Positions 39,927 to 51,962 of a DNA stretch of 64,000 nt are shown here, piece after piece; the stretch's first letter is position 1, and every line of letters begins with the position of its first letter. This DNA is from Macrotrachela quadricornifera (Eukaryota; Rotifera; Eurotatoria; Philodinida; Philodinidae): positions 292,749 through 356,748 of the forward strand of contig JAJEKB010000591.1 in assembly GCA_022393335.1 (NCBI GenBank). Reading direction: 5' to 3'. Both the position numbers and the translations under genes were made by a program. The notes beneath the pieces are model-generated. The model searched no databases. It saw nothing but the letters and a program-made list of their open reading frames with translations, and had not been told where the DNA came from.

Positions 39927-42127
39927 ACTTTTGTTCTATGTAGATAGTCTTTTCTACTCTTCACTATCCGATAAATGCAGCATCCCTTATATATATATGC
40001 CGATTCAAAAAAAAAAAATAACTAAATAAATATGACACTTAATATTCTATGATACAGATAATAAATAAATATGTCAATAAATAATAATCCTCTTGAAGCG
40101 GGATATTGAAATTTGTCTCATACCGTAACATAAGAAAAATATTTTATATAATGAGATAGGAATAATCACATAGCACCTATCGTAAATAGACCGTCAAGTC
40201 TTTGTGTACAAAAAAAAAAAGAAAAATAACATTGATGTTTATATTCATTTTTACTATTATCAATATATTGCATTTAAAAGTATTATTCTTTCTTTATACT
40301 ATTGATTTTAATTATATGATTAATGAAATTGTATTACAAAAATCAATTAATCATATTTAATTACAAGAAATCCTTTTGTTTTTTTTTCATAAAAAAAAAT
40401 ATTTCAAATATGTATTAAATTCCCACGATTAATCATTTATCAAAAAACTATTAATTCAAAAATAATCTTTATTTTGATCAATAACAGGTGTCAATTATTA
40501 CACATACTTTGAAACCTTGATATTGTACTTATTATATATTTTACATTATTAAATAGTAGTACAAAAAGAGATGAGAATGTTTTTTTTTCTAAAGGAGGGG
40601 TTATAATGCTGCCATTTGAGATAGGGTCCACAATAAATGTTATATCAAATAAAAATGTATCAAAAATGGAATTTATTAATAAGATAGTTCAAATTAGATT
40701 AGATATAAAATAATGAATATCACAAAGCAATCGATACCAATTAACGAGTGAAAATAATTTTCTTTTATTTTAAAACTTAAGATTTAGCAGAAAATTTGTT
40801 TAAAAAAATTTCATCATGGTTTTGTTTTGTTTTATCGTCACAGTTAAACGATTACATTAATTTTCATTCATGGAATCTTTCATTGACAAAGAAAGTTTGT
40901 TTCAAAAACAAAATCAACAGTTTTGTAGAATTTGAAATTGTTTATCATTCGTCAGAAAAGAAGGTTTTTCTTTAATTAAGAAACGAGAGAAAAATGCACT
41001 AAGTTCTAGCGCAGTTTATCCTGACACAGTCGTTATTTAGTATCAATAAAATCCAATTTTCGATCTATTCTTAATTTGATTCGGAATTTTCTGTGGATAT
41101 TATTTAAAATCATAGCGCTATTCTCTCTATAAAAATCTATTTATCTATTTAGTACATATATTTATTTTTTATCAATATCTTGACTAATAGGAAAAATATG
41201 TATTAATCTTAATGAGATGAAATACCATTCGCTGTTGATTTGACATTTTTATTAACTTCATCAATATCATTTATTTATAAAATTCTATTTTTTCAGTAAG
41301 TTCTAATAAATAACTTAAATGTTCATGTAGTAATAAATTAGATTTGTTAATACATTTATAAACAATTAATTAAATCAAAGAGTAAATATAAAGATTGAAA
41401 TATGGTTTAAATTAAATTATACTTGAGATGAAAATAATCAATTTTATGAATCAAACACAAATTATGCCCTGAAGACAACAAATAAAACAATGAAAAATGG
41501 TAGAACATTTTTTGAATGTGATGTTTGATCAAGATTTTTAACAAGTCTTACACATTATCAATAAATATAGCCATTTTATCCCTATAGGATTAACAATGTC
41601 TTTATAACTATGAACATTATCATATCAATCGGCTAAATTAATAAAAAAAACTATAATTTGTATTTTCAACAATTCTTCAAAAACATATATAAAAATGAAA
41701 AAATTCAATAGCAATAATTTCATATTTAAAATATGGTATTCAATAATTGTTTATTTTGAAAAATAACAAAATGCAATTATATCCAACTGATGATATGGCT
41801 ATTTATATGAGATATTGTGACCCACTAGTAGCAACAAAAAGAAAAGAAGATCACACTAGCAAAGATTAAAACTATTTAACTAGTACAACAGTATAGTTCT
41901 AGCTGAATCTCTATTTTTTATTGAACATATTTCTATTGTCTACTATTTAAATTCGAATGATTTACATATTCTTTTTTTTCTTACTAATCATTTAAATTGT
42001 AATAAATATAATTGATCTATCATGTCTTAAATAAAAGACAATATATTTTTTTTTATTGCACTGTTAATAAATAGAATTTATTAGAATTTCAATGGCAGAT
42101 CAATAAAATTAATTTTTTTATTTGATT
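39927..42127. other. intergenic
   Basis: 2.2 kb, very AT-rich. It holds the GH16 promoter and the PHM 3' region. I see no gene, RNA or clear repeat. Confidence 0.5.
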
Positions 42128-44160
42128 TTAAAAAACATATTGACGATGATATTGTCGTTTACGTGGTTTTGTTTTATGTTGCATCATCATATGATGACCA
42201 CCGTGTAATGGTTCACCAGGTGCTGGGCCATTTGGTGGTGGTGGTATACGAAATGCATCTTCAGGAATTTTATCCACATTTAAATTCTAAACAAAAAAAA
42301 AAAAGAAATTTTTATTTAAAAAATCGAATAAATTAATATACTTCATCATGTCTAAAATAATAAGTTGGAGGACCAGCACTTGTACAAACATCATTTTCTA
42401 ATAATTGATCACCATCAACCCAATACATCATGTAAAAATTACACATTTCATCATTTCCAGTTGAACTTAAATATTTAAAATAAAAATAAAAATTAAGTAA
42501 AAACAAAAAAATTTCATACCCAATTTTAACAACATGTGATTGTGTATTAAACATTGTACAAACTGCTGCAACATAATCACCTTGTTTAATAGTAACATCA
42601 CTTTGTGTTGGATAAAACATTTGTGGTAATTGAGGTGATCGTCGACCAATTTCTGTCCATTCTTGTTCATCATCTTTACCACGTACTCGATATCCAGAAT
42701 TAACAAGACCTTTATATAAATAATTCATTTTTATTTTTATTATCAAACCAAATAATAATCTTACCAAGTTTATGAGCATGAGTACGAAAAGCAAATGGAT
42801 GCATTTCAATATCTTGTTCAATTTCACAAGCTGTTTCAAATACCTCTATAAGAAACAAAAACAAAAAATATTACATATTTATATAATAGAATAAAAACAA
42901 AAAATAAAAAAAAAAACATGGTAAAATTGGCCAATATGTGCAGAAAGGAAAGGATGTGAACTGACCTTCAGTATTCGATTGAATATGACCACCAGTTAAA
43001 AGGAGAAAAACACCAGCGCGTTTAGGTGTACTACATATAAAGACAACGGGAAATGCAAATAATGACAAATATACACAAAAGCATAACACGAATACTACAC
43101 AAAACTAATAATACTAAACAATTACCCAAAGAATGAGGTGCTATTTTGCCTTCAGTTGCTAATAGCATTACACCCGCTGTTTTTGGTAATCTTTATAAAA
43201 GTGATAATCAAATAAATAGTAAAAAAAGAAGAAGAAGAAAAGCTTTCAATTTCCCAAAAATAGCCCCGTAAATAATAGGAAGGTATAAATGATTGATTTC
43301 ATTAAAAAGAATTTAAACTTACGATATTGGTGATGTTGTAAGAACTAAACCTGAGCTATCAGTTTGACCAGCTAAATCAATATATATATATATAGATTTG
43401 ATTTTTAATTTAATTATTTTTAAATAAAATACCTTTAAATTTATCAATATTTGAATAATGAACTTGTAATACAAGATATTGTATTGGCGTTGAACCACCA
43501 ACTTTAAAAGCAACATCTAAAAGAAAAATTTGAATTTATTTAATTATTTTAAAATTAAATATATTTTTAAGAAGAAATTAAACCTTTTGGTAATTCAGTT
43601 TTGTCAGCATCTAAAGCCCAAGCATAAATAATTGATGAACCTGTAGCACATGTTGGACCAGTTTCATACTTTTGTGAAGAACTATCATCATTTGAATAAG
43701 CCATTTCACCACAATTCCTAATAGAACAAAAACAACAAAAAAATAAATATTCTTCAATAAATTCATATATTCTAAATTTTACCAAATTTTTTCATGACTT
43801 CCTGGTTTTGAACATCCAAAAAGTAAAATATGATGAGCATCTTTTGATGTTGCTGATGGATTAAAAGCAGCTAACAAAAAAAATAAAAATTCAAATAAAT
43901 AAATTCTTCCTATTATTTATTAAATACTAACTTATATAAGTTGGTTTATCTTCATCCATTTTATATGCTGTACATAAATAATCATCGACCTTATCAAATA
44001 ACATAATATTATATTTCTTAATACATTATGATATACTTACATGACTAGCAACACCATTACGCATAAGAATATTTAATGAATTTGATGTTTCTTCTTTTGC
44101 TATTAGCAAAGATATTGAACAAAAACTTAAAATGAGGGATAATAAATAAAAATTATTCAT
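42128..44160 (-). CDS. PHM: peptidylglycine alpha-hydroxylating monooxygenase (PHM, monofunctional)
   Basis: Copper enzyme that hydroxylates the C-terminal glycine of neuropeptide precursors, the first step of amidation. Exons: 44041-44160, 43932-43989, 43783-43870, 43584-43717, 43433-43516, 43323-43371, one of 43126-43190 or 42966-43030, 42765-42845, 42520-42709, 42342-42465, 42128-42286; 383 aa. Signal peptide about 1-21. Copper ligands are in place: His72-His73 in AHHILLFGC, His153 in QVHY, His222 and His224 in THAHKLG, Met297 in NDEMCNFYMMYW. The usual HTHHLG reads THAHKLG, with both ligand histidines kept. There is no lyase (PAL) domain, so a separate PAL is expected elsewhere. The C-terminus is His/Met/basic-rich (GGHHMMMQHKTKPRKRQ). 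Two alternative versions of exon 7 are present. Confidence 0.93.
42966..43030 (-). CDS. PHM exon 7, version b
   Basis: 65 nt with the same entry and exit phases as version a, encoding STPKRAGVFLLLTGGHIQSN and three more residues. Nine positions match version a in the pattern S-PK-AGV-LL-T-G-I. Using both exons together would shift the frame, so use should be exclusive. Confidence 0.75.
43126..43190 (-). CDS. PHM exon 7, version a
   Basis: 65 nt, entered in phase 2 and left in phase 1, encoding SLPKTAGVMLLATEGKIAPH and three more residues. It corresponds to the strand and loop just before the CuB histidines in PHM. Confidence 0.75.
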
Positions 44161-44456
44161 TCTAAAAAACAAAATATAATAAAAAATATTCTTAAAAAAC
44201 AATAATGAATAATGCATCGCCATAAATCGGACACTTCCACCATTACCCTCATCAACATCAAGTTTTTTTTTTCCTGTTCTTCTTCTATCCGACAAGATTC
44301 TATTGCGTTAGTATCTTGTTCTACTATAGCTGTCGTTACAAACACATTGGAAAAAGAACAGAATAGTATTTTTCTTTTTATATACTCTTATAAAAAAAAA
44401 TAAACAGAACATTATTTTTTTTTCGATTATTTATCTGTACTATTGGTAATGAATTT

Positions 44457-44623
44457 CATAGATACATTTTTGATTATTTAACGTATTCTAAAAATTTCAA
44501 TCCAATCAAATGGAAATTTATTGAGAAAAGTACAAGTATATTACTTGTACTTTTCTCAATAACTTCTCATTTGGTAGGACTGAAACTTTCAGAATAAGTT
44601 AAGTCAGTAAAGATGTATCTATG
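44457..44623. repeat. 167-bp gap-free foldback (hairpin) element
   Basis: Two 82-nt arms around a 3-nt loop (44539-44541). The inner 21 bp of each arm pair perfectly, and over the full arms 68 of 82 positions match with no indel. It lies upstream of the PHM start. Confidence 0.85.
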
Positions 44624-45449
44624 GTGTAAATATAAGATCAACTGGTAACGCTAGAGAAAAATAAGGAAAAAAATAAAATGTTTCACTTATTTTGACCGAA
44701 TGAGGTACAACTTAACAAACGGAAACTTTTATCGAAATGTTTTTATTAGATAAAAAAAGTGCGTCAAGATATGACGCAAGTTTTTATAGTTAATATTTGT
44801 AATTGACATTTATTATAATTTTTTTTATTTTTGGAAATATCTCAAATAATAGCAGCTGCCACTAATTAATTTTTAATAATATAATTCGGTTCGATACTGA
44901 TCACTGTTCAAGAATGTATCCATTTATTTATTATAGAATAAGTGGACAATTTATACTTTTTAAAATTTTGTTTTGATAATACATCAGAACTATCTAATGA
45001 TAAAAATGTTTTTATTAACATAAGTCAATTATCTCCGACTGTCAATATAATAAAGATGTTAGACGGTGCTCTATATTTGGATAAAAATGAATAAGAAATG
45101 GCTAAAGTTCTTTCTAATCTATATTATATCAAACTTTCTTCAATAATAATGACTGAGAGCCAATTTACAATGATGGAAGTTAATCGAAGAAGGTTTATAA
45201 CAAACTGTAGTGCTAAGAAAAGAAAGATAAAATAATAATAAAAGTATTTGAAAGACATTTTTTTATAGAAAATTGTTTACACAGCTTTTATATCTCTTGT
45301 AAAGTTTTTCATAAAATATATTTTAATAAACTAATCAAAGTACTTTCATATACTAAGTAGAATATGAATATAGGTGTACATTATAATAGATATTTCAAAC
45401 ACTTTTGGAAGACATCAATAACATTAAATTTTCATAATGATATTCAAAA

Positions 45450-45850
45450 TTTGCCGAGTAAATTAATATCCTCCTAATTTGTTATCACTGATAGGTTAAC
45501 AGCAGCTAAAAATCAAACAAATAAAATCTGATTATTTATGAGATAGTAACTTATCCAAGTCGTTTTTTCTTTATTTATTTCATATGATGTACAAAAATAA
45601 TCGCTGATTTTATCAAATAATGTAATGTTATATTTCATTAGCAATAACAGTATGCATAAGAATCTTTAATGTTTCTTTTGTTGCTATTCGAAAATATCTT
45701 GAAGAAAAACGTAATGAATAATACTTTCATTCTAAATCGAAAAGTTCTTTTTTGTTCTTCTTTTATCCGACAATATTTTACTACGATTGTTATTATATAT
45801 GCATGAGAACAAAAATAGTATCATTTTTTTTCTTTTTATATATAACAAAA
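45450..45850 (-). pseudogene. decayed duplicate of the 5' end of PHM
   Basis: The stretch repeats in order the start of PHM exon 3, intron 2, exon 2, intron 1, exon 1 and the upstream promoter region. Examples of shared blocks: the pattern ...ATTTCATATGATGTACAAAAATAATC against exon 2, GCATAAGAATC against exon 1, and TTCTTCTTTTATCCGACAA upstream. Deletions and substitutions destroy the frame and the start. Nothing beyond exon 3 is found, so it is a partial tandem copy. Confidence 0.75.
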
Positions 45851-45872
45851 AAAATAAAAGGAAAGGTTTCTT

Positions 45873-46465
45873 TTAACAAGATTTTCGTTGATAATTTTTA
45901 AATGGGTTTAATGATATATTGCCAGTATTATTCGTAGTTTGAGAAGGAAATAAACTCGATTGTTGATGAAAATGATTATTAGAATTTCCAAAATTATTAT
46001 ATAAACTATTCAATACACGATTTGTTAAAGATAATCGAGAAGAATTATTTAGATTAAATGAATTGTACAAATTTGATTGACCATTACGATCATATTGATT
46101 AGCCTATTATAAACAAATACAATTTGTTTTGATTCGATTAAAGAAAAAAAAAGAAGATTTTTATTAACCTGATTGGATTGATTAACTGTATTAATATTCT
46201 TTGCTCCACAACAGTCGATTGGATAATATGAATTCTCTCCTTGATTATTACATTGTCCATAATATCCATCATTATTAGTTCGAATTCCTATAGGTTGACA
46301 TCCATATCCATAATTACATTGTTCTGAATAATAACAAGTATTTTGTGGATATTGTATTGATGATAAACATTGTTGATTATTACAATTTTGATACATAGAA
46401 CAATTATTTGATGTACATGGTTTATGATTTTCAGAATGAAAATAATTTTGTTGATTATTTTGCAT
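45873..46465 (-). CDS. small Asn/Gln/Tyr/Cys-rich protein
   Basis: Two exons, 46169-46465 and 45873-46103, with a 65-bp intron, give 175 aa. The first half has about ten cysteines spaced among Asn, Gln and Tyr (for example QQCLSS, CYYSEQCNYGYGCQ, PIDCC). The second half is Asn/Ser-rich with few charges and ends in RKSC. No signal peptide with this start; an upstream in-frame ATG at 46540 would add a short hydrophobic stretch. Composition is prion-like or structural. No family recognised. The protein could be species-specific, but the clean splice and biased codons argue that it is real. Confidence 0.55.
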
Positions 46466-46540
46466 GATATCAATCGAGAAAAAAAAATTTGAATGATAAT
46501 TGTTGTCTGGGAGATATAAAAACAAAAATTTATTATACAA

Positions 46541-49155
46541 CCAAAATTAGAAAAATTCAATTAATATTTAAAAGAATTGTTTATAGAATTTATTCAAAAT
46601 TGGATTTTCATTATAAGATTAATCACTGCATGACGTAAACGAAGTACAAAATAATTCAAGTCATTAACGTCTATCAGAAGCTAATAGCGTCTGTCAGGGT
46701 TTACCAGAGCTAACGAGCATGAACTTGAGCTTCATACAACTTTTTGTTGTGGCTATAATACCATCAAGACTTTCATAATCAAATATCTGCTGTCTTTTAT
46801 TTTGCAGACAATGAGAACATATAGGTTTTTTAAGTTTAATCTTTTGAAAGACGTAAATTAAATATTCTATATAGTTAGAGAACCTTTCGTTGATTTATCA
46901 AACGTTTCAGCATTTATCTCAAAGGCTATATTCTATCCAGTTTATTGTAAAATTTCAATAAATGTTATTTAAGTGATATTGTTTCACTAAATCCATTACT
47001 ACCAAATTTTTTTCCAGTTCATTTTTCATCTGATGATAGTTCTTGATCAACTTTTATTTCTGCATCGAATTCCTCTCCGCTGCATTCTTCTTCATTGAAT
47101 TGCTCTGGATCAGTATCTGAAAGAAAGGTACGTACTCTATTGAGCCTTTCAAAAATGTTCTTCGCGGTGTACAGAATCGAAATAACGATTTTTTACATCT
47201 ACATAATCGTTAAAGATTCTTTCATTCGATACTGAAAGAATCTTCACTAATTTTAATAGATCAGAAATTCATCATTTCGATTTTGTATATTTCAGGGGAC
47301 ATTTTTGATAGGTTCGCTAGAATACACGTTTGATAAAGCTACCTTCATCATTTAGTAAAAAGATGCTTGTTTACCATTAAATGAATCAATGTATTCTTCT
47401 CTTATAATATCATATGTTACTAAGAAATTCGTAAAATGAATATATTCTTCAATATTGGACGATGTATCATTTGCTACTTACTGTGCTATGTTTAATGTAT
47501 CCTTGCAAATACTTTATGCCATCAGATAAAGTTCTTTTAGCAAACAATTCTTGCCTGATAAAAATACCATCTTGACATATTTTTTTCAATCATATAATCA
47601 CGCAAATTTGTAAACTGTTGAACGACATTGAATACAAAATGATCAAATAGAATAGAATGTGCTGTGATCACTTGTTACTTGTTATACTTTAAGTGCAATT
47701 GTCAGACTCCAAAGCATTCTCGATAGTCAACGAATATTGGAATGTGACTGTAAGGTAAGTTGTAAAACAAACTGATACATATGTAAACAAGCAAAAATAT
47801 TGTGTAGTTGGCGTTGTTATCATTGAGTAATATGTAACATTAAATAATTTGTGTATCAATCTATGTCTATTTATTTTCAGTTTGAAAAGTACTTCTATGA
47901 TTTACCTCGTTGAAATTGTGTAACTTCGATATCCTATGTTGTCGACGTTGGAAAGACATAGTAAATATCAATTACCAAAAAGTCACTGATACCTTCTACA
48001 TTATATTTTGAAAATTATGACAAATTCACGAATATTCAAATAAAGAAAAAGCACAAAATACTGTCTTCTATGTTGAAATTTTTAATATATTATAATCTCA
48101 TTATTTCCATAGAAGATTGTCGTATCTTTTAAACAATAATACGCACAAGTTCTCTGGAAAAGGCATATACTATAATAAATCTAACAATAGGAGGGGGCAA
48201 ACAACTCCTCAGGTGAAAATTTTGGGTCGATAAATACGAGGTCCTCTTCGGACTGTTTTGTATTGTAATTGGTAGCCCACGAAGAGTACTATAAAACAGC
48301 ATAGTTTAATATTCCGTTGTTCATCTTTAGAAGAAATAAAAAGTAAAGATCTTTTTCCGTTGCACATAGTAAAATCAACTACAATGCAAATTTCAAGATT
48401 TTTAACTTCTTCAACCTGAAAAATGATGAAGTTGACCTATTTATTTTGACTTTATTTTCTCACCATTTTAGTTTATAACTCACCGAAGATTCCTATGAAG
48501 TGAACACCCAAGATATTAGATAAATATTGAAGTATTTATGATGTATTAATGCTAACGAATTGTTTAATGACATGACTGATACATTTTCAGTCATTTTTCT
48601 CATTAGAAACAGTCTTGATGATGAAACTTTTCTAAAAAAAAGATGGCTCTTTTCAACGCCTACGTCTAACAGCAAAAACTAGGTGTCTCTTAAGCAGATA
48701 AACTTAATAAAAGTCATCAAAACTACATCTTAACGTATAATAGACAATACATCTTGATTTGCAAGATGATCTCATTCATAAACCTTTTTTTACTTTTACA
48801 GCTGCATATTTCAGTCATTCGTTTGGTCGTTTTTACTAATAACGGTTTATTTTGATCTAGTACTATTGTAATAGATAGTCTTTAGTAGGATATTTGTTTT
48901 ACGACGAATAACAGGAGCATATCGAATGCCTTTATTTCAATAATGTAGTATTGATATATGATGATTTTTTAAATCACTAGATGACGTCATGATTAAACGT
49001 ATATATACAGAAAAGAAAAGAAGTCACACTTCTGTGTGATCAACGGGTCATATAGTAAACGTACATACATCCTTGGAAAAATGAATTTCCTAATCGCTTT
49101 CTAACGGCAAGAAAATCGTTGTACAAAAAAATTAGTTTTGCGTAAGGTGTTTTGA
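46541..49155. other. gene-poor region with a possible coding remnant
   Basis: No complete gene. On the minus strand about 47028-47195 a frame without stops reads through LNRVRTFLSDTDPEQF, then an acidic tail ending ELSSDEK and a stop. This looks like the end of a protein, perhaps of a transposon, but no partner exons were found. The DNA is less AT-rich than the intergenic space elsewhere. Confidence 0.35.
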
Positions 49156-49350
49156 ACACATCTGTATATATATGTATTATGTATATAATTATATATACAT
49201 ATTATATCAATATAATACATATATTATATATATATATATAATTATATTTATAATATAATTATATTTATATTATAAATATAATTATATATATATATATATA
49301 ATATATGTATTATATAAATATAATTATATATATAATATATGTATTATACA
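49156..49350. repeat. AT-only low-complexity palindromic tract
   Basis: Nearly 200 bp of almost pure (TA)n mixed with ATAATTATAT blocks that pair within and between themselves. Likely unstable; useful mainly as a landmark. Confidence 0.8.
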
Positions 49351-51426
49351 CATATATTGGCAAAATCATTTAATAGCGACGTGACTAAAAAAGAGACATT
49401 GATTGCCATTTTTTACGATTCAGCTTAGGAAAACTCCAATCGAAAGCAGCATTTAAGGAAAACCAAATAGTATGTTGTGTAGACAATGCATGAAGCTTTA
49501 AAATTATTATTGAAAGTTTTCCTACAGTAGGCACAGATTTTTCAAAAAATACGATTTACTTTTCGTTAGTGACGTGGCAATTTTGTTAGCGACGTGACGA
49601 GTATGAATCAAGGGGAAAACAGCTGATTATTTGATTAAAGGTGATTACGAGTGATATGAGTGATTAGAAGGGATTAGAAGTTATTAGGAGTGATTAGAAG
49701 TGATTAGGAGTGATTAGGGGTGATTAGAAGTGATTAGCGAAAGCTCGGGCATACTACACGGCTGTTTGTTGCCTCTGAGAAGTTTCGCATCTATGCTTTA
49801 ACGCTGACTCAGTACATACAATCAGACACTTTGTATTATATTTCAAGACTTTCTAATCTTATCTTCTTGTAGCTTTACACCCTTACAGCCATACCTTCTT
49901 GGAGCCTTAAATCATTCTGACCTTCCCGTCTTATAGCTGGATATACAGCGATGGACTGATGACACCAGTTGGCATTATACAGGCGTCCACGAGGGCTAAC
50001 CTGTATACGTATGCATAAGACTCCCAAGCCCATCCTAAGGAGGTATCCACAATTCTTTAAATCCATACTACCGAAGTATCTGTAAGTCTTCAAGGCCTAT
50101 GTTACTGCGATAACCATAAGTTCACAAAGGCTATCACAGGGATACTTCTAAATCCTCATTGCTAATCCAATGAAGGTACGCAAAAGTCATCAACAATTAT
50201 CGTATAGACATCCCCATTAGTACATGCATGACACCTACATTTTATAGAAACTGACCTGCCGACTCGATCTTGAGAGTGATGGCTTATGAATGTGTCTACA
50301 GCATAGACTTTGACCACTTATGGGTTTGCATTTCATAGGATAGGTTCTGAGAATTCATCGTTACTCTCCCAAATGAGCAAAAAATGACGAAAGACGACGT
50401 TCATGACTAGTCCAAAATGTTCGCAACAGCCGTTTAGTCTAGTCTGAAACGTCTTTTATAGAGTCAAGACTAGTTCGAAGTGTTGCCTGCACTCTTCATG
50501 GCTAGTCTATTTTTAAAGAGTATACTACCCGTTCTTGTCAGACTAGTCTAAAAACTCTAAACAATCTACTTTCTTTGAACTAAATATATCTTGTCAATTT
50601 GTTTAAACTGACTAGTAATGGACAGTACATGAGGTAGAATGACAGTAGAAAACTTTTTAATATCTATATCATTTGTTAAAAATAATTAATGGAAGTTATT
50701 CAATGCATTCAAACTCGAACTAGGTAGTATAAGATAACAATCATAATATTGTTTGTCTTGTATTCAAATCTTTCTGAACTAGGGATCAAGATTGATCCAT
50801 TATATTATGATTACGGTAATTAATAACATACATTTTTCATATTAAAGCTATATCGATTGTCAAGATACCATGAATATATTTCAAGGTAGAACAACAATCA
50901 GAGAGTCTGCTATAATTAACATCGAGGTTAGAGATAGATAGTATACTTTACACATTCCTGTCTTCATATATCTGAATATATTTTGTATTTTCATATGTCA
51001 AAAATGTAAGAGTACATCAAAACCAACAAAAAAAGTAGGAGTAAATACAATGAACAATATTCACTCGCAGCTTGAAATGCTAATTTATATTTTTTAAAAG
51101 TATTAGATGTACTATATTTAAAAAAAACTAAAGGATAATCTTAATTTGTTTATAACATAATTTTATGTTATTTTATTTTAGATATAAATATTCTAATGAA
51201 TCTAAATTTAAGGATATATTTAAATTGAGCAACATTGATTTAATTGCTAGCTGAGATAAAATCATTTTTATTTAAACCTAAACCATTATATGGAAAAATA
51301 GTTTCTTTTGAATATAAAATTGTTTTTTTACCCCTGAAATTTATTTTTTTAAATACAATTAATTGTTCCTAGATAATGATAATCAAAAGATATTTTTCCA
51401 AAAAATATACAAGTTTTTTAAATTTG

Positions 51427-51754
51427 GGCGTGACCAACTGTCAGGAGGCTCCATCAATGTTTTTTTCTATTGTAAGGATAAAACATACTAATGTTCGGGT
51501 CATATGAGAGGAGATCATAGGTGATCCTGAATTGGCCCAAACAACATCATATTTTACCCTTACAATAGTAGGGAAAAGTACCATCTCACATGATGAGCTG
51601 GCGGCTTTTCCTACTATTGTAAGGGTAAAACATGATGTTGTTCGGGCCAATTCAGGGTTACCTATGATCTCCTCTCATATGACCCAAGCATTAGTATGTC
51701 TTATCCTCACAATAGAAAAAACATTGATGGGGTCTCCTGATAGTTGGTCACGCC
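51427..51754. mobile_element. 328-bp foldback element nested in the repeat region
   Basis: Arms of about 150 bp, roughly 93% identical by eye, flank a 26-nt loop (51579-51604). Ends are GGCGTGACCAACTGTC and its complement. The high arm identity suggests recent origin or ongoing copying. Open frames across it are only the palindrome read on both strands. Confidence 0.85.
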
Positions 51755-51896
51755 GATTTATTTTTTTAATGTTGCCCAAACAATGTCGTATTACGTAAAA
51801 ATAAATTTTTATTTAAATATGACCATAAAACACTTTAAATTGTATTAAATAGCATCTTAGAATGATTTTGATCATATACAAGCTAATTTCTTGATT

Positions 51897-51962
51897 GTAT
51901 GGCTCAATGGTCTTAGCGATAGGTAAGTAATACATTGTGCATATGTTCGAATCTAATCTTCA
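51897..51962 (+). repeat. tRNA-like SINE head
   Basis: TGGCTCAATGG at about 51899 fits the RNA polymerase III A box, and GTTCGAATC about 50 bp on fits the B box. The spacing is that of a tRNA gene, but the arms do not pair well enough for a functional tRNA. It sits between the foldback and the right-hand subterminal repeats. Confidence 0.4.

Noticed and set aside
51441..51798. Open frames on both strands
   Set aside because: They read the two arms of the foldback element and encode nearly the same peptide in each direction.
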